NCBI RefSeq assembly: GCF_024834065.1
Contig: NZ_JANUYA010000001.1
Coordinates: 124,001-188,000 of the forward strand
Length of the DNA: 64,000 nucleotides
DNA from: Mycoplasma sp. CSL7475-4
GTDB taxonomy: Bacteria; Bacillota_I; Bacilli_A; Mycoplasmatales; Metamycoplasmataceae
Reading direction: 5' to 3'
The notes under the pieces are model-generated. The model did not search any database. It was not told where the DNA came from and was given only the letters and a program-made list of their open reading frames with translations. Positions within the stretch are counted from its first letter, which is position 1. Each line of letters opens with the position of its first letter. The position numbers and the translations under genes were made by a program. Positions 30,593-41,438 of this stretch are shown in pieces.

Positions 30593-30826
30593 ATAAGCCT
30601 CCTCTTTTTTCATAATGTACTATTAAAATAGTTGAAAAAATCAAAATTATTATATATCAAATTAAATTTAATAAAAATTATTTTTTTGCTCAAAATAATA
30701 ATATAATAATTTACTTCTATGAATTTAAAAATGAGCGATTTGGTTCATAGACCCTAAAGCATTTTTCAATAAATAATCTAAATTTTAACTAATATCAAAA
30801 GAAATAAAAATTAAGATAAGGAACTA
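30593..30826. other. Intergenic region with structured leader before the HTH gene
   Basis: TATAAT at 30702-30707 predicts a start near 30714. The inverted repeat TCTATGAA (30716-30723) / TTCATAGA (30744-30751) would then form a hairpin at the very 5' end of the transcript, about 75 bases before the HTH gene. No T run follows, so it is not an ordinary terminator. Confidence 0.5.
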
Positions 30827-31240
30827 ATGAAGTCAAAATTTGAATTAAGAAAAACAAAAACATTAAAATTAATTGCAAATAATAAAGACCTAACCAACAG
30901 CCAACTTGCAGAAAAAGCAGGGTTGAGTATTTCAACCATAAAAAGATGCAAAAAACGCTTAAAGGAAAACGATGGATACTCTGTGGAAAAGGTTTTTCAC
31001 GGCAACAAAAATAAAAAACACAACAAGTATTCGGACGAAGAGATTATAAAATTAGGCGAATTTTACAATAGTATTAAGGTTTTATCTGAAAACGAGGAAA
31101 CAGGTAAATTTAAAAAATATTTAAATCTAAGTGATTTTTATAGAAAATATGTCAAAATTGACATTTCTCTGTCTAATTTAACACGCAGGCTGAAATCACT
31201 AGGTTACACATCTGTCTTTGCCCACAAGAAAAAAGTGTAA
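30827..31240 (+). CDS. HTH protein resembling the N-terminal DNA-binding part of an ISNCY/IS1202-type transposase
   Basis: 137 basic residues. Two predicted HTH units: LIANNKDLTNSQLAEKAGLSISTIKRCKKR near the N-terminus, and SDFYRKYVKIDISLSNLTRRLKSLGYTS at the end. The linker HGNKNKKHNKYSDEEI has the look of the spacer in transposases of this type, which continue into a DDE domain. Here the protein stops cleanly after AHKKKV and no catalytic domain follows. It could be a decayed insertion element or a domesticated regulator. SD AAGGA. Positioned just upstream of the nusA operon. Confidence 0.55.
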   Translation: MKSKFELRKTKTLKLIANNKDLTNSQLAEKAGLSISTIKRCKKRLKENDGYSVEKVFHGNKNKKHNKYSDEEIIKLGEFYNSIKVLSENEETGKFKKYLNLSDFYRKYVKIDISLSNLTRRLKSLGYTSVFAHKKKV

Positions 31241-31308
31241 ACACTTCAAAATATGTTTATTTTTCGTGGTTAATTGCTAAAAAAATGCAAAAATTGTTTA
31301 ATTTTGTG

Positions 31309-31314
31309 TATAAT
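31309..31314 (+). promoter_or_regulatory. -10 element of the rimP-nusA-infB operon
   Basis: TATAAT preceded by TGTG; predicted start near 31321, about 20 bases before the leader hairpin at 31341. Confidence 0.6.
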
Positions 31315-31340
31315 AAATTCAACAAGTCAAATATTAATTG

Positions 31341-31364
31341 AGTTGCGACAGCAACTTTTTGTTA
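31341..31364 (+). promoter_or_regulatory. Terminator-like hairpin in the rimP-nusA leader
   Basis: Stem AGTTGC / GCAACT, loop GACA, directly followed by TTTTTGTT. It lies between the -10 and the rimP SD, so it could act as an attenuator rather than a gene-end terminator. Confidence 0.55.
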
Positions 31365-31380
31365 TTTTTAAGGAGAAATA

Positions 31381-31809
31381 TTGAACTGGAAGGAAAAATT
31401 ACAAGCCCAATTTGGCGACGTTATTGTTGACGCCAAAGAAACAAATATTGAATCAATGTTTGTGTTGGATATTACTTTGAAACATACAGATATGAATAAA
31501 GTTAATGCTGAATCACATTTAATAAATGAGTGACTAGACACTCAAAATATTGAACGATTTGATTCAATTTCAATACATTCACCAGGAGTTGATTTAAATT
31601 ATACAGTCGTTGAATTAAACGAACATATCGGCGAGGAATTATTAATAAAATTACACAAAAATGAAAACAAAGTTAATGAATATAAAGCGATTTTATTAGA
31701 AGTTTTTGATGATGAAATTTTATTGAGATGAAACCAAAAAGGCAATATTAGAAAAATAAAATTATCAAAATCTAACATCGCTTCTATAGAAAAATATATT
31801 AAATTTTAA
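31381..31809 (+). CDS. rimP: Ribosome maturation factor RimP
   Basis: 142 residues. ERFDSISIHSPGVDLNY corresponds to the conserved EVSSPGxD region of RimP, followed by the short C-terminal SH3-like domain (KAILLEVFDDEILLRW). Its place directly before nusA is the standard one. The start is TTG, fixed by SD AAGGAG eight bases upstream. One Trp is coded TGG and two TGA. It assists 30S maturation. Confidence 0.88.
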
Positions 31810-31826
31810 TTTTTAAGGAGAATATA

Positions 31827-33449
31827 ATGACAAAAGCAATTAAAGTTTCAAATATTGCTAGAGATTTTTACGAAATCGTTAAATCATTTGAAGAAAAACA
31901 AAGACTAAATTTAAGTGATATTATCAATGTTTTTAGCACCGAAACCACAAAAATACTTTCAAAAATTGATGAAGATATTGAGGTTGAGTATGTATTAAAT
32001 GAAGAAGACAAAACATTGACACCATTGGTAAAAACTTTAACAGTAATTTCTGACGAAGAAGCGCAAGAATTTACCAACAATAATGACCACGACACACGTT
32101 TATTGATGTTTACCACATATATCTCATTATCAGATGCAAAATTAATTAATGAAAACAGTGAAGTTGATGATACAGTGGCCAAAGAATTAGATTTAGAATC
32201 TCTATCAAAAGTATTGAAAAATACTAAATTCCCAAACCTATTAAGAACAATTCACTCATCAATTCAACAAGGTATGTCAATTTTAAGAAAACAACGTGTT
32301 TACGAGATTTTTAAAAACAGAATTGGCGAAAGAGTAAGAATTCAATACAATGCGAAAAATTCTGATGGATCATGAAATGTTCAAATTACTGAAGAAGACA
32401 CAATGTCAACACCTGCCTATTTACCTTCTAATCTAATTAGTTCAAAAGCTAACATCAAAGTTGGACAATACGGACACGCAACAATTATCAATGTTGAAGA
32501 AGAGGCAAGACTTAGTCAAGTACAAGTTTCAGTCGATTCAAAAGAAAATGTAGAGCAAGCACTGAAAGTAAGTATTCCTGAATTAAATGAAGACTTAATC
32601 GAAATTGTTGATTCAGTAAGACAACCAGGCGAAAGAACAAAAGTTGCATTTAAACCTGGAATAAATGCTAATAGTGATTTTGATGTTTTTGGTGCAATAA
32701 TTGGTCCAAATGGTCAAAGAATTACTGGCGTAAACGAAGTTATTGGCGAAAAAATTGATGTTATTTTATATGATGAAGATCCTAAAAAATTCATCATCAA
32801 TGCTATGTCGCCAGCAAGAGTTATTGATGTAGTTGAAAAATCAAATAATAACGAAAATGCAATGAGAAATTCATATTGAGTTATTGTATCAAAAGATGCT
32901 TTAACACCAGCAATAGGTCGTAGAGGTGTGAATGTATCTCTAGCGTCAAGCTTAACAAATTGTAATTTAGATATTATTAGCGATGTAGATGCTAAAGCTC
33001 AAGGTATTGTGTTTAATAACTCAAAAGCGTTTGAAGTTAAAACCTCAACCACAACTCGCAAAAATACAAGACCAGCAAGACGAGCAAACGCTTTTGATGT
33101 TTCTAAAATTAACATTTCAGCTGATTCGTTTGACGATGATGTTATGAGCTTTACTGAACAAGAATTCAAAGACATTGATACATCAGACTTTGGCTTAGAA
33201 TTTGAAGAATTATTCAAACAACATCAACAAAATACTGAAAAAACTGTTGAAGAATCATTCACATTAGATGATGCAGTTAATAGTTTTGTTGCTGAAAATG
33301 ATAAGGCAACTCAAATTAAAGACGACTTTGAGGATTACAGAAGAGTTAAAGAAGTTATGGAAAACTTCAAAACAGACGATGATTTATCTAAATACGGTCT
33401 TGATGATTTTGATTTAAGTGAATTTGATGATGAAGATTGGGACGAATAG
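31827..33449 (+). CDS. nusA: Transcription termination/antitermination factor NusA
   Basis: 540 residues, longer than most because of an acidic C-terminal extension. The N-terminal RNA-polymerase-binding domain is followed by S1 (RIQYNAKNSDGSW, KVGQYGHATI region) and KH domains with IGPNGQRITGVNEVIGEKIDVILYDEDP and GRRGVNVSLASSLTNCNLDI. After about residue 400 comes a low-complexity Asp/Glu-rich tail ending DDEDWDE. Acidic tails of NusA are known to regulate its RNA binding. SD AAGGAG. First in the operon with rimP, ylxR and infB. Confidence 0.95.
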
Positions 33450-33451
33450 TC

Positions 33452-33727
33452 TTGGTTAAACGTAAGTGTATTATTACTAATCAGATTTTAGAAGTTGCTA
33501 ATTTGATAAGATTTGATTATGACAAAAAAAACAATCAAATTAGTCTCGATTTAGATAAAAATATGAAAGGTCGTGGTGCTTATCTTTTATTGAACGAACA
33601 AACTTGACAACAAGTTTTAAAAACAAAAGCACTTAATCGTACTTTTAGGACAAATGTTAGTCGTGAAACGTATATAAAAATACAACATCAATTAGAGGAG
33701 GCAAAATGTCTAAGAAAAACAGAATAA
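33452..33727 (+). CDS. ylxR: YlxR family RNA-binding protein (DUF448)
   Basis: 91 residues. KRKCIITNQILEVANLIRF and the GRGAYLLLNEQTWQQVLKTKALNRTFRTNV blocks fit YlxR, always found between nusA and infB. The usual GRG(A/C)Y motif is present. The start is TTG at 33452, three bases after the nusA stop; a second start is not obvious. The end overlaps infB by 22 bases. Bacterial YlxR binds RNA and affects RNase P in Bacillus-type relatives. Confidence 0.88.
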
Positions 33728-35511
33728 CAAACCAACAAGATGTTCAATCGCAATTAAACAACATTAAAACCGAGGTAAAAGACGGAGTGTTTATTTTTAC
33801 AAGCACAATGCCATTGGGAGAATTTGCGAATAAAGTCGGTGTAAACCCTAATGATTTAATCAAAAAGTTTATGATGAAAGGTAAAATGTACCAAATCAAT
33901 CATATTTTGGAAGAAGAAGAAATTGCCGAATTATGTTTGGAATTAAACCTTGACTTTAAAAAAGAACAAAGTGTTGATGCATCAAATTTTTTAAACACAG
34001 TTGAATTTATTGATGATGAAAAATCTTTAACAAAACGTCCACCAGTAATTACCATCATGGGACACGTTGATCATGGTAAAACTTCTTTATTGGACTATAT
34101 TCGTAAGTCTAAAGTTGTCGAAACTGAATCAAGTGGAATTACACAACATGTTGGTGCTTATCAAGTAATCAATGATAAAGGCACAATTACATTTATTGAT
34201 ACTCCTGGACATGAAGTATTTACTGAAATGCGTTCAAGAGGAGCACAAGTAACTGACATTGTTATTTTGGTGGTTGCTGCCGATGATGGAGTTATGCCAC
34301 AAACCAAAGAGGCGATCCAACACACCAGAGCGGCTAATGCTCCTATGATAGTGTTTGTTAATAAAATGGACAAACAAACTAAAGATATAGAAAAAGTTAA
34401 ACGTGAATTAGCTGAAAATGACGTAATTGTTGAAGAATACGGCGGCGATGTTCCTATTGTTTATGGTTCAGCCAAAACGGGTGAAGGTGTTGACGAATTA
34501 TTAGACAACATTATTACTTTTTCTGATTTAATGGACTTAAAAGCAAACAAAAATAGATATCCATCAGGATTTGTACTAGAATCGAGAGCCGATAAAGGTG
34601 TCGGTGTTGTTGCTACGTTAATCATTGACAATGGTACTCTATACAAGGGCGACTATATGGTAGCTGGTTCAACATATGGGCGTATTAAGTCACTGAAAAA
34701 TACCAACGGTAAATTAATTGAATTTGCTACACCAGGAATGCCAGTTGTTGTGTCTGGATTAAATACATCACCACAAGCTGGAGAAAGATTCATTTCATTC
34801 GAAGATGAAAAATTTGCTAAAAAAATTGCTATCGAAAAACAACAAATGGACAAGAGAACTGACTTATTCAATCGTGCTCAAGCAGCATCTGATGAAGATG
34901 GCAAAAAAATCTTAAACATTATAATTCGTTCTGATGTTCAAGGAACATCAGAAGCCCTAAAATCAAAATTAGACGGCATGAGCAATGATGAGGCAATAAT
35001 TAGAGTTATCGGTGCTCAAACAGGTGAGGTTTCTAACTCAGACTTATTATTAGCTCAAACATCAGATGCACTAATTATTACATTCAGAATAAAAGCAAGT
35101 TCAAATATTAAACAAAGTGCTAAACAAGCAGGTGTAAAAATTGCTTACTATGATGTTGTATTCAAAGTTATCGAAGACATGCAAACTTGACTTGATGGCG
35201 AAAAAGCAGTAGTTTATGAAGAGAAAAAAATTGGTTCAGGCCATGTTATTAAAACATTTTTCTACTCAAAAGTTGGAACTATTGCGGGTACTATGCTTGA
35301 TGAAGGTGTTGTAAAAGCAAACTCTAAAGTTAAAGTCTTTAGAGGCAAAAAACTAATCCACGAAGGTGTTATTGAAACACTTCGTAGAGACATAAACGAT
35401 GTAAAAGAAGTCGAAAAAGGAAAAGACTTCGGTATGAAAATTCGTAAATTTAATGACATTAAAGAAGACGATGTGGTTGAATTTTTCGAAGATGTTGCAG
35501 TAACAATTTAA
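33706..35511 (+). CDS. infB: Translation initiation factor IF-2
   Basis: 601 residues, the short form without the long N-terminal extension. G motifs: GHVDHGKT (119-126), DTPGHE, NKMD and SAKTGEG, then the beta-barrel and C-terminal IF2-C2 domain ([22 protein letters not shown]). It brings fMet-tRNA to the 30S subunit. SD GGAGG sits inside ylxR. One TGA-Trp at 35189-35191 splits the frame under the standard code. Confidence 0.98.
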
Positions 35512-35540
35512 TTGATTTAAAAAAATAAATTGGAGATTTA

Positions 35541-36056
35541 ATGAAATTAGATAAATATATTAGAGATATCCCAAATTTCCCAAAACAAGGAATTTTGTTT
35601 AAAGATATTAGTCCTTTATTAGGCGATGGTGAAGCATTGCACTATACGATAACACAGATGGCTGAACTTGCAAAAGATTGTGATATTATTGTTGGTCCCG
35701 ACGCCAGAGGATTTTTGTTCGGTACACCAACAGCAGCTATATTGAAAAAACCATTCGTAATGGTTAGAAAACCAGGAAAATTGCCTGGTGAAGTTATCAG
35801 TAAGAATTATGATTTGGAATACGGAAATAATGTATTACAAATACAAAAAGGCTTTATCAAACCGGGTCAAACAGTAGCTATTATTGATGATGTTTTAGCG
35901 ACTGGTGGCACCACTAAAGCAATTGTTACTTTACTTGAGGAACAAGGAGCAATAGTCAAAAGAATTATTCTTTTATTAGAACTTGAATCGCTAAAAGGTA
36001 GAGAAAAATTTGCTAATAAAAACATTGAAGTTTCATCTTTAATTAAAGTTAAATAA
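35541..36056 (+). CDS. apt: Adenine phosphoribosyltransferase
   Basis: 171 residues. The PRPP-binding motif VAIIDDVLATGGTTKAI and GPDARGFLFG plus VRKPGKLPG are the Apt signatures. It makes AMP from adenine and PRPP, in line with purine auxotrophy. SD TTGGAG. It is 29 bases after infB and ends at a strong terminator, so it may share the operon. Confidence 0.97.
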   Translation: MKLDKYIRDIPNFPKQGILFKDISPLLGDGEALHYTITQMAELAKDCDIIVGPDARGFLFGTPTAAILKKPFVMVRKPGKLPGEVISKNYDLEYGNNVLQIQKGFIKPGQTVAIIDDVLATGGTTKAIVTLLEEQGAIVKRIILLLELESLKGREKFANKNIEVSSLIKVK

Positions 36057-36062
36057 AAATAT

Positions 36063-36087
36063 AAAAATCGGCTGTGACCGATTTTTT
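36063..36087. terminator. Terminator between apt and the membrane nuclease gene
   Basis: 9-bp stem AAAAATCGG / CCGATTTTT, loop CTGTGA; usable in both directions. Confidence 0.85.
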
Positions 36088-36093
36088 GTTTAA

Positions 36094-37668
36094 TTAATGT
36101 TGATCATTAACGTCCAAAACTAAATCATAGCTAATTGGCGAATGATCTGAAACACCAGAATAAATATAACCTATTTCACTCTGGTATTTTTTTCCTGAAA
36201 TTTGTGAACAATATTCAATTCATTCTTCTAACGAGCTGATTTTAGAAAATTGAAAAATTGAAGGATCATTTACAAAATCATACAAGTGATAAATTTTTGG
36301 ATTAGTATATTTTAGGTTAGAACTATGAATAATTTTGTCGTATGGTTGACTATATTTACCATATGATCTTTTAAGCGAGGTTGCATTGCTTTCATCATCA
36401 TCAAAGACAATTTGAGCATTATAATCATTTACTCAACCAAAAGCCTGACTTTGATTTTTCAATTCAATATTAGTATCACCTTGAAAAATTAAATCATCAT
36501 CACCATTATTTATTGTTTTTGCTCATTCAAATGCATTTTTTATGTTTCATGCTTCATTAAATTCGCCAGATCCATTACCACCGCTAACACTAATTTCTCC
36601 TTCATTAACTCCTGGTCCGTCAAAGTGCGAAACTAGGTAAGTGAAATTATTATTTTTATATTTCAATAAATTTACATTGAATTTAACTGTAAAAGGCGGT
36701 CTTGAATAACCATTTAATGAGCCGCCGAATTTATTTTCAAAATTTGAATTATTATAGAGTGCTTTATACTGATTATTTTGCAATAAAGCAGGCGAAACTA
36801 CTGTATTTTTATAGATAAATCCAGCATGTTTATCTGCTTGATTTTTGTGACCTTCGGCTATTGGGTATTCATCAGAAATAATGTATTTTCAATCATTATT
36901 GACTGAATGTTTTGTATCTATTTCATTTAAAAGATTGACCACTTGTTTAATAGCCTCTTCACTGTCTAATTCAGTCACACCAACAACATCATAATCTTGT
37001 GTATAAATAATTGAAGCTATTGCTTGACCTTTTGGTTCATACTTTACCGATCTTGATCCGAAATTTAAAACATTTCAAGAAGCTATTCTTATAAAGTTTT
37101 TTGAATCGCCGTTATTTATATTATCGTTATCGTTTGTATCGGGCTGTTCATGTTTTTCTTCTTTATTGTCAGTAACATTACTTTCGGTAGCAGTGGTTTC
37201 TTCAGATGCGTTTGCGTCTGATTTATCAGTGTCATGCACTTCAGTGCTGTTGGTTTCGGTATTTTCGCTTGGGTTTGATTGTTGATTGTTATCATCTTTG
37301 TTTTGATCGTTATCACTTACAACACTATCTTTTGGTTGGTCTTCGTTGATTTTAATAATTTTATCAGCAGGAATAACCAATTCCTTGATATTTGAAACAT
37401 TTTGGTGATCCTTTAGTTGATATAGAACACGAATGTCGCCGTTACTTAATGTTTCTTTATCCATCAACATTATTTCAATGTTTTTGTTGTTGTTAAGTAG
37501 TTCAAAACTATTTGATTTGATTTCGTTGAAGTGAATTTTATCAATATTTGTCTTTAATTTTATTGATAAATTATTTATATCCTGATTATTTTTGCATGAA
37601 ATAACAATTAAGGGTGTTGTTGTGATACTTAAAGATGAGAAAACAAACTTTAATTTATTTTTAGTCAT
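36094..37668 (-). CDS. Lipoprotein membrane nuclease, endonuclease/exonuclease/phosphatase (DNase I-like) fold
   Basis: 524 residues. Lipobox IVISC (Cys25). A polar, acidic linker of about 80 residues (Asn/Asp/Ser/Glu/Thr-rich) separates it from a DNase I-like catalytic domain. Visible catalytic blocks: RIASWNVLNFG, VVGVTELD, VSHFDGPG, FQGDTNI and the final SDHSPISYDL. This is the MnuA-type surface nuclease of mycoplasmas, used to degrade external DNA and RNA for nucleotides and to escape neutrophil traps. No SD; TATAAT ends six bases before ATG. Confidence 0.87.
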
Positions 37669-37674
37669 AATTTT

Positions 37675-37680
37675 ATTATA
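37675..37680 (-). promoter_or_regulatory. -10 element giving a leaderless membrane nuclease transcript
   Basis: TATAAT on the minus strand, exactly six bases before the ATG at 37668. Confidence 0.7.
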
Positions 37681-37730
37681 CCTTTTTTTCGGGCATTTTC
37701 ACGAATAGCCTTATAAATAAGCAATAAAAA

Positions 37731-37748
37731 ATACAGCGTGAGCTGTAT
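37731..37748 (-). terminator. Terminator of the luciferase-like gene
   Basis: 7-bp stem ATACAGC / GCTGTAT, loop GTGA, T run on the minus strand. Confidence 0.75.
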
Positions 37749-37752
37749 TATA

Positions 37753-38796
37753 TTATTTGTTTTTGAAGTATTCTCTAACGATTGGTGCAACTTTTTCACC
37801 AAAAAGTTTGATTGAATTTAAAACATCTTCATGTGGCAATGAACCAACTGGTAGGTGAATTAAGAATCTTGTTAATCCTAATCCCTCTACTAATTTAATA
37901 ATTTTTTTAGCAACTAATTCTGGTGAACCGACCATCATTGCCCCTTCCTCAGAAACCATGTGTTCGTATGCTTCTTTAGATAATTCTCTTCATGAAGATC
38001 TATCTTTTGCGATTCTATCTACAAAAATTTTGGTAGGGTAGTAGTATTTTTTAACAGCTTCTTCAGTTGTATTATCAATGTAACCTCATGAGTGAGCTCC
38101 GACTTGCATATTTTCTAAATTATCACCGTGGACACTTTTGAAAGTTTCCTTATATGCGTCTACTAAATATTTAAATGCGAATGGATTTCCACCAATAATT
38201 GCATAAATAATTGGTAGACCTCTATAAGCTGTTTGTAGTGTTGATTGACCATTACCACCGGTTGCTACTCAAATAGGTAAGTTAATGTGACGTGGGTATA
38301 CACCTCTTCTATCTACACTTTGAGTTAGTTTTCCTTTTCAATCAAGTATTTCGTTAGCTTTGATTTCTTCAAGCATGTCTAATTTTTCGGTGAATAATTC
38401 ATCATAGTTATCTAATGTGTAACCAAATAGTGGGAATGATTCAGTAAATGATCCTCTACCAACCATTATTTCTGCTCTACCATTTGATAAAGCGTCAACA
38501 GTTGAGAAGTTTTGATAAACTCTAACTGGGTCATTTGATGACAATACTGTAACAGCACTTGATAATTTAATGTTCTTTGTGTTAACTGCACCGGCAGCCA
38601 TCACAATTTCAGGCGCTGACACTGCGAAATCATCTCTATGGTGTTCGCCAATTGCATAAACATCAAGACCAACTTTATCAGCTAGTTCAATTTCAGCAAC
38701 CATTTGTCTAATTCTTTCATCGTGTGGAATAGTTTTTCCTGTTTTTTCTAATGGTGTTGTTTCACCAAAAGTAGAAATTCCTAATTCAATTTTCAT
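37753..38796 (-). CDS. LLM class flavin-dependent oxidoreductase (luciferase-like)
   Basis: 347 residues. [61 protein letters not shown] and [23 protein letters not shown] are typical of the bacterial luciferase-like TIM-barrel family. These enzymes use reduced flavin to oxygenate or reduce varied substrates; the natural substrate in mycoplasmas is not known. A flavin reductase partner could be the nitroreductase at 60 kb, but they are not adjacent. SD GAGG. Flanked by terminators, so transcribed alone. Confidence 0.9.
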
Positions 38797-39050
38797 TTTA
38801 GCCTCTTTTCTTGAATTTAATTTTATTATTAATCTAATATTATTATTTATATGTCTTAATTATACAAAAAACGCAAAATCGGTCAAAATTTTATTTATTA
38901 TACGCGTTTTTCGTTTTTTTAGCAGATAATGCATTATTTTGCTAATTTTTTAGCCAAAATCAGCATTTTCGTTTTTTTGCAAAAATATTTGAAAAAAATT
39001 TTTATATAAAAAAATAGAAAAAACTTATAAGTTTGATCTATTTTTGATAA
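38797..39050. other. Intergenic region upstream of the luciferase-like gene
   Basis: 254 AT-rich bases with runs of T. Nothing recognised except the lipoprotein terminator at its right end and presumed promoter elements of the luciferase-like gene at its left end. Confidence 0.5.
39010..39045 (-). terminator. Terminator of the repeat-domain lipoprotein
   Basis: Outer stem AAAAATAGA / TCTATTTTT with an inner AACTTATAAGTT palindrome and T run on the minus strand. Confidence 0.65.
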
Positions 39051-41297
39051 TTAGTTATCTGCGTTTGTTGTTGCTGTATCGAATAATTCAAGTTTAAATA
39101 CTTCGGTATCATCTTCACCGTTCGCTAAAACTAAAACGTACTCAATGTAGTATTTGGTTCCATCGTTAACAATTGCAATACCTTTGTTTGATCCTTTTTT
39201 ATGTGGTCAGGAAACGTTATTATTCCCTCCGTGTGTAAGCACCTCAACGCTTTCGTCATAAGATAAGGCAGATGTAAAGGCTGGATCTTTTTTGTTTAAA
39301 GTAACAGCGTTATTTTTGATGGTGATAAATGCAACTTTTCTACCATTTTCGTCTTTTTTCTTGCTTTTTTCGTAATGATTAATTATTCTATTGTTGTTTT
39401 CTTCGTTTGCAACATATTTAAATAATTTGTTGTTTCATGCTAATGCATATAGTTCAGGAGTACGATATTCTTTGCTTTCAACTGCTTTAAATCCATCAAA
39501 TTCATAGGTTTTTAATACAGGATCTGAATTTTCAACAAGGATATTTGTTCAATTTACACTAACAACAGCCACGGTGTTGTTATCTCCTTTGACACTAACA
39601 CCGACTATTTCTGCGCTAACTGCTTGCGCATCATATTCAGGAAGTGTAAAGTTTGAAGGTAGCAGAGTGGCTGCATTAGTTTCTGCTTTATTTGCTTCGA
39701 TTTCTGGGTTTAGAACTGGACGATGCGATTCATCATTAATATAATTTTGGAAATTAAATTCTTTATGTTTGAATCCTGTAAAACTATAATCGTTGGTAAA
39801 TGTGCTATCGTCTTTAGAAACATTTAATGTTATTGTTAAAAGTCCTTTATAGTCATTTACAGAATTTTCTTTTATAGTTACAGTTTTTGTAACTCCTTCA
39901 GGGAAATTGAAATCTTGATCCCCGTTTTTAAATGTAAATGAATTTGCAACCGCTTGTGAAGCAAGAGTTTCACCCATATTTGGATATTCTGCGGTTAGAT
40001 TAGCAAATTGTGCGTCAAAATCGTCGATTTTAAAGCCGGTCAATTCTTGGTTTTTAATTTCTGTTTCAAGAACTTCATCACCAACTTGTGTAGTAACTGT
40101 AAAAGTTACAGCAACTTTACCTTGTCCGTTTAGTGGGTTAAATTCTTTGATTGAAATTTTTAGATTTTCATCATCTAAATTGTTCGTTATGTTTTCAGCA
40201 ACAGCATTCACTTCTTTAACATCTGCGGCATTAGGATAACTTAAAGTAACACCACTAGATTTTTCATTAAGTTGGTCCAAGGTTAAAAATGTGAATTCTT
40301 GATTTTGCGATGTAACTACATCATCATAAAATACACTCGGTGTTTTATTGTTTTTGTATTGCGATAGTCTAAATTTCAATGAGTAACCAGCATCATTTTT
40401 TACTAAAACAGCACTGTTATTTAATTCGCTATCTTCTTTTCCTTCTTCTCTAGGAGATACTGTGTTAACTCCGAAACCTAATCTGAAGTCTTGATTAACC
40501 TCAAACAGTTTTACTCTTGTATTGTTTTCGTCACTACCATTCACGAATGGTTTGTCATAAAATGCAGCTTGTTTATAATCTCAATAAACTTTTGCCCCAT
40601 CTTGGGCAGTGGCAAAATATTTTGAACTAGCAATATTTTTAACAATGTTAATATTGTTTGGAAGTTCAGCATAAGCGCTTTGAATTTGCTCTGGGTATTC
40701 TTCTTTAAATCCTTCAATTTGTTTAACAATTCTCAAGGTGTTACCGTTTGATTCGGTTATTGTAATAGTAACATCCAAAATTGATTTATTAGCTTTATTT
40801 GTGGCTAATGTAGCAACGGCAGCATTTGCGTTTTGACTGTTTAGTGTAACGCTTACTTCTGGAATTGTTACATCTTTAGGGAATTTAGATTTAATTTCAT
40901 CCGGTACGGAAACAGTGATTAATTCTGCATAGTTTACAGATTGGGCACTGTCTGTGTTTTCGTTTTGAGTTTGTGGGAATCCGGTAATAGATTTAATAAC
41001 TTCAGAAATTTTTCCTGTTTTATTGTCTTTAACTTCTAATGTAACTAATAAAGTAGTATTAGATTCGCTCGAGACTTTAACGCTTTTTACGCTTACTGTA
41101 ATTTTATCACCAGCAGTTGTGGTTGCGTTTATGTCACCCGCAGTCACTGCTGAAGCAGGTTTAGTTAGTCCTCCCCTAACTTCTACACTGATTTCCTTTG
41201 AATAATCAGTATTTTTGGTACATGAAGCAGCAATAACTGGGAAAGCTGTCAATGTTGTTGCGGCAATTGTTAAAAAGCCAATTTTTTTCTTATTCAT
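39051..41297 (-). CDS. Surface lipoprotein with repeated lipoprotein-17-like domains
   Basis: 748 residues. Lipobox IAASC (Cys26) after MNKKKIGFLTIAATTLTAFPV. The extracellular part is built of repeats of about 80-100 residues, each ending in a [TEDI]-G-F-[KP] turn: SITGFP, QIEGFK, ELTGFK, SFTGFK and EFDGFK. This matches the mycoplasma lipoprotein-17-related domain family of variable surface antigens, whose function is adhesion or immune variation, mostly unproven. A separate segment without the motif lies between repeats 2 and 3. SD AGGAG. No sign of frameshift. Confidence 0.82.
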
Positions 41298-41413
41298 TTC
41301 ACTCCTAATGTATTTTTTACATTTTTATTTTATATTAAAACCTCATATTTCGCCACTATATGTGGTTATAGGAGGGCTATTTGTGAAAAAAATATGAAAA
41401 TATATAACAAAAA

Positions 41414-41438
41414 AACAGCGTCAAAATAATACGCTGTT
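41414..41438 (-). terminator. Terminator of dnaE-exonuclease
   Basis: 8-bp stem AACAGCGT / ACGCTGTT with nine-base loop, overlapping the exonuclease stop, followed on the minus strand by seven T. Confidence 0.75.

Noticed and set aside
39051-41297. Possible frameshift in the repeat lipoprotein near 40541-40581
   Set aside because: The two long segments are in the same frame, joined by a TGA-Trp at 40581; the extra frame at 40541-40729 is antisense to none and only a shadow.
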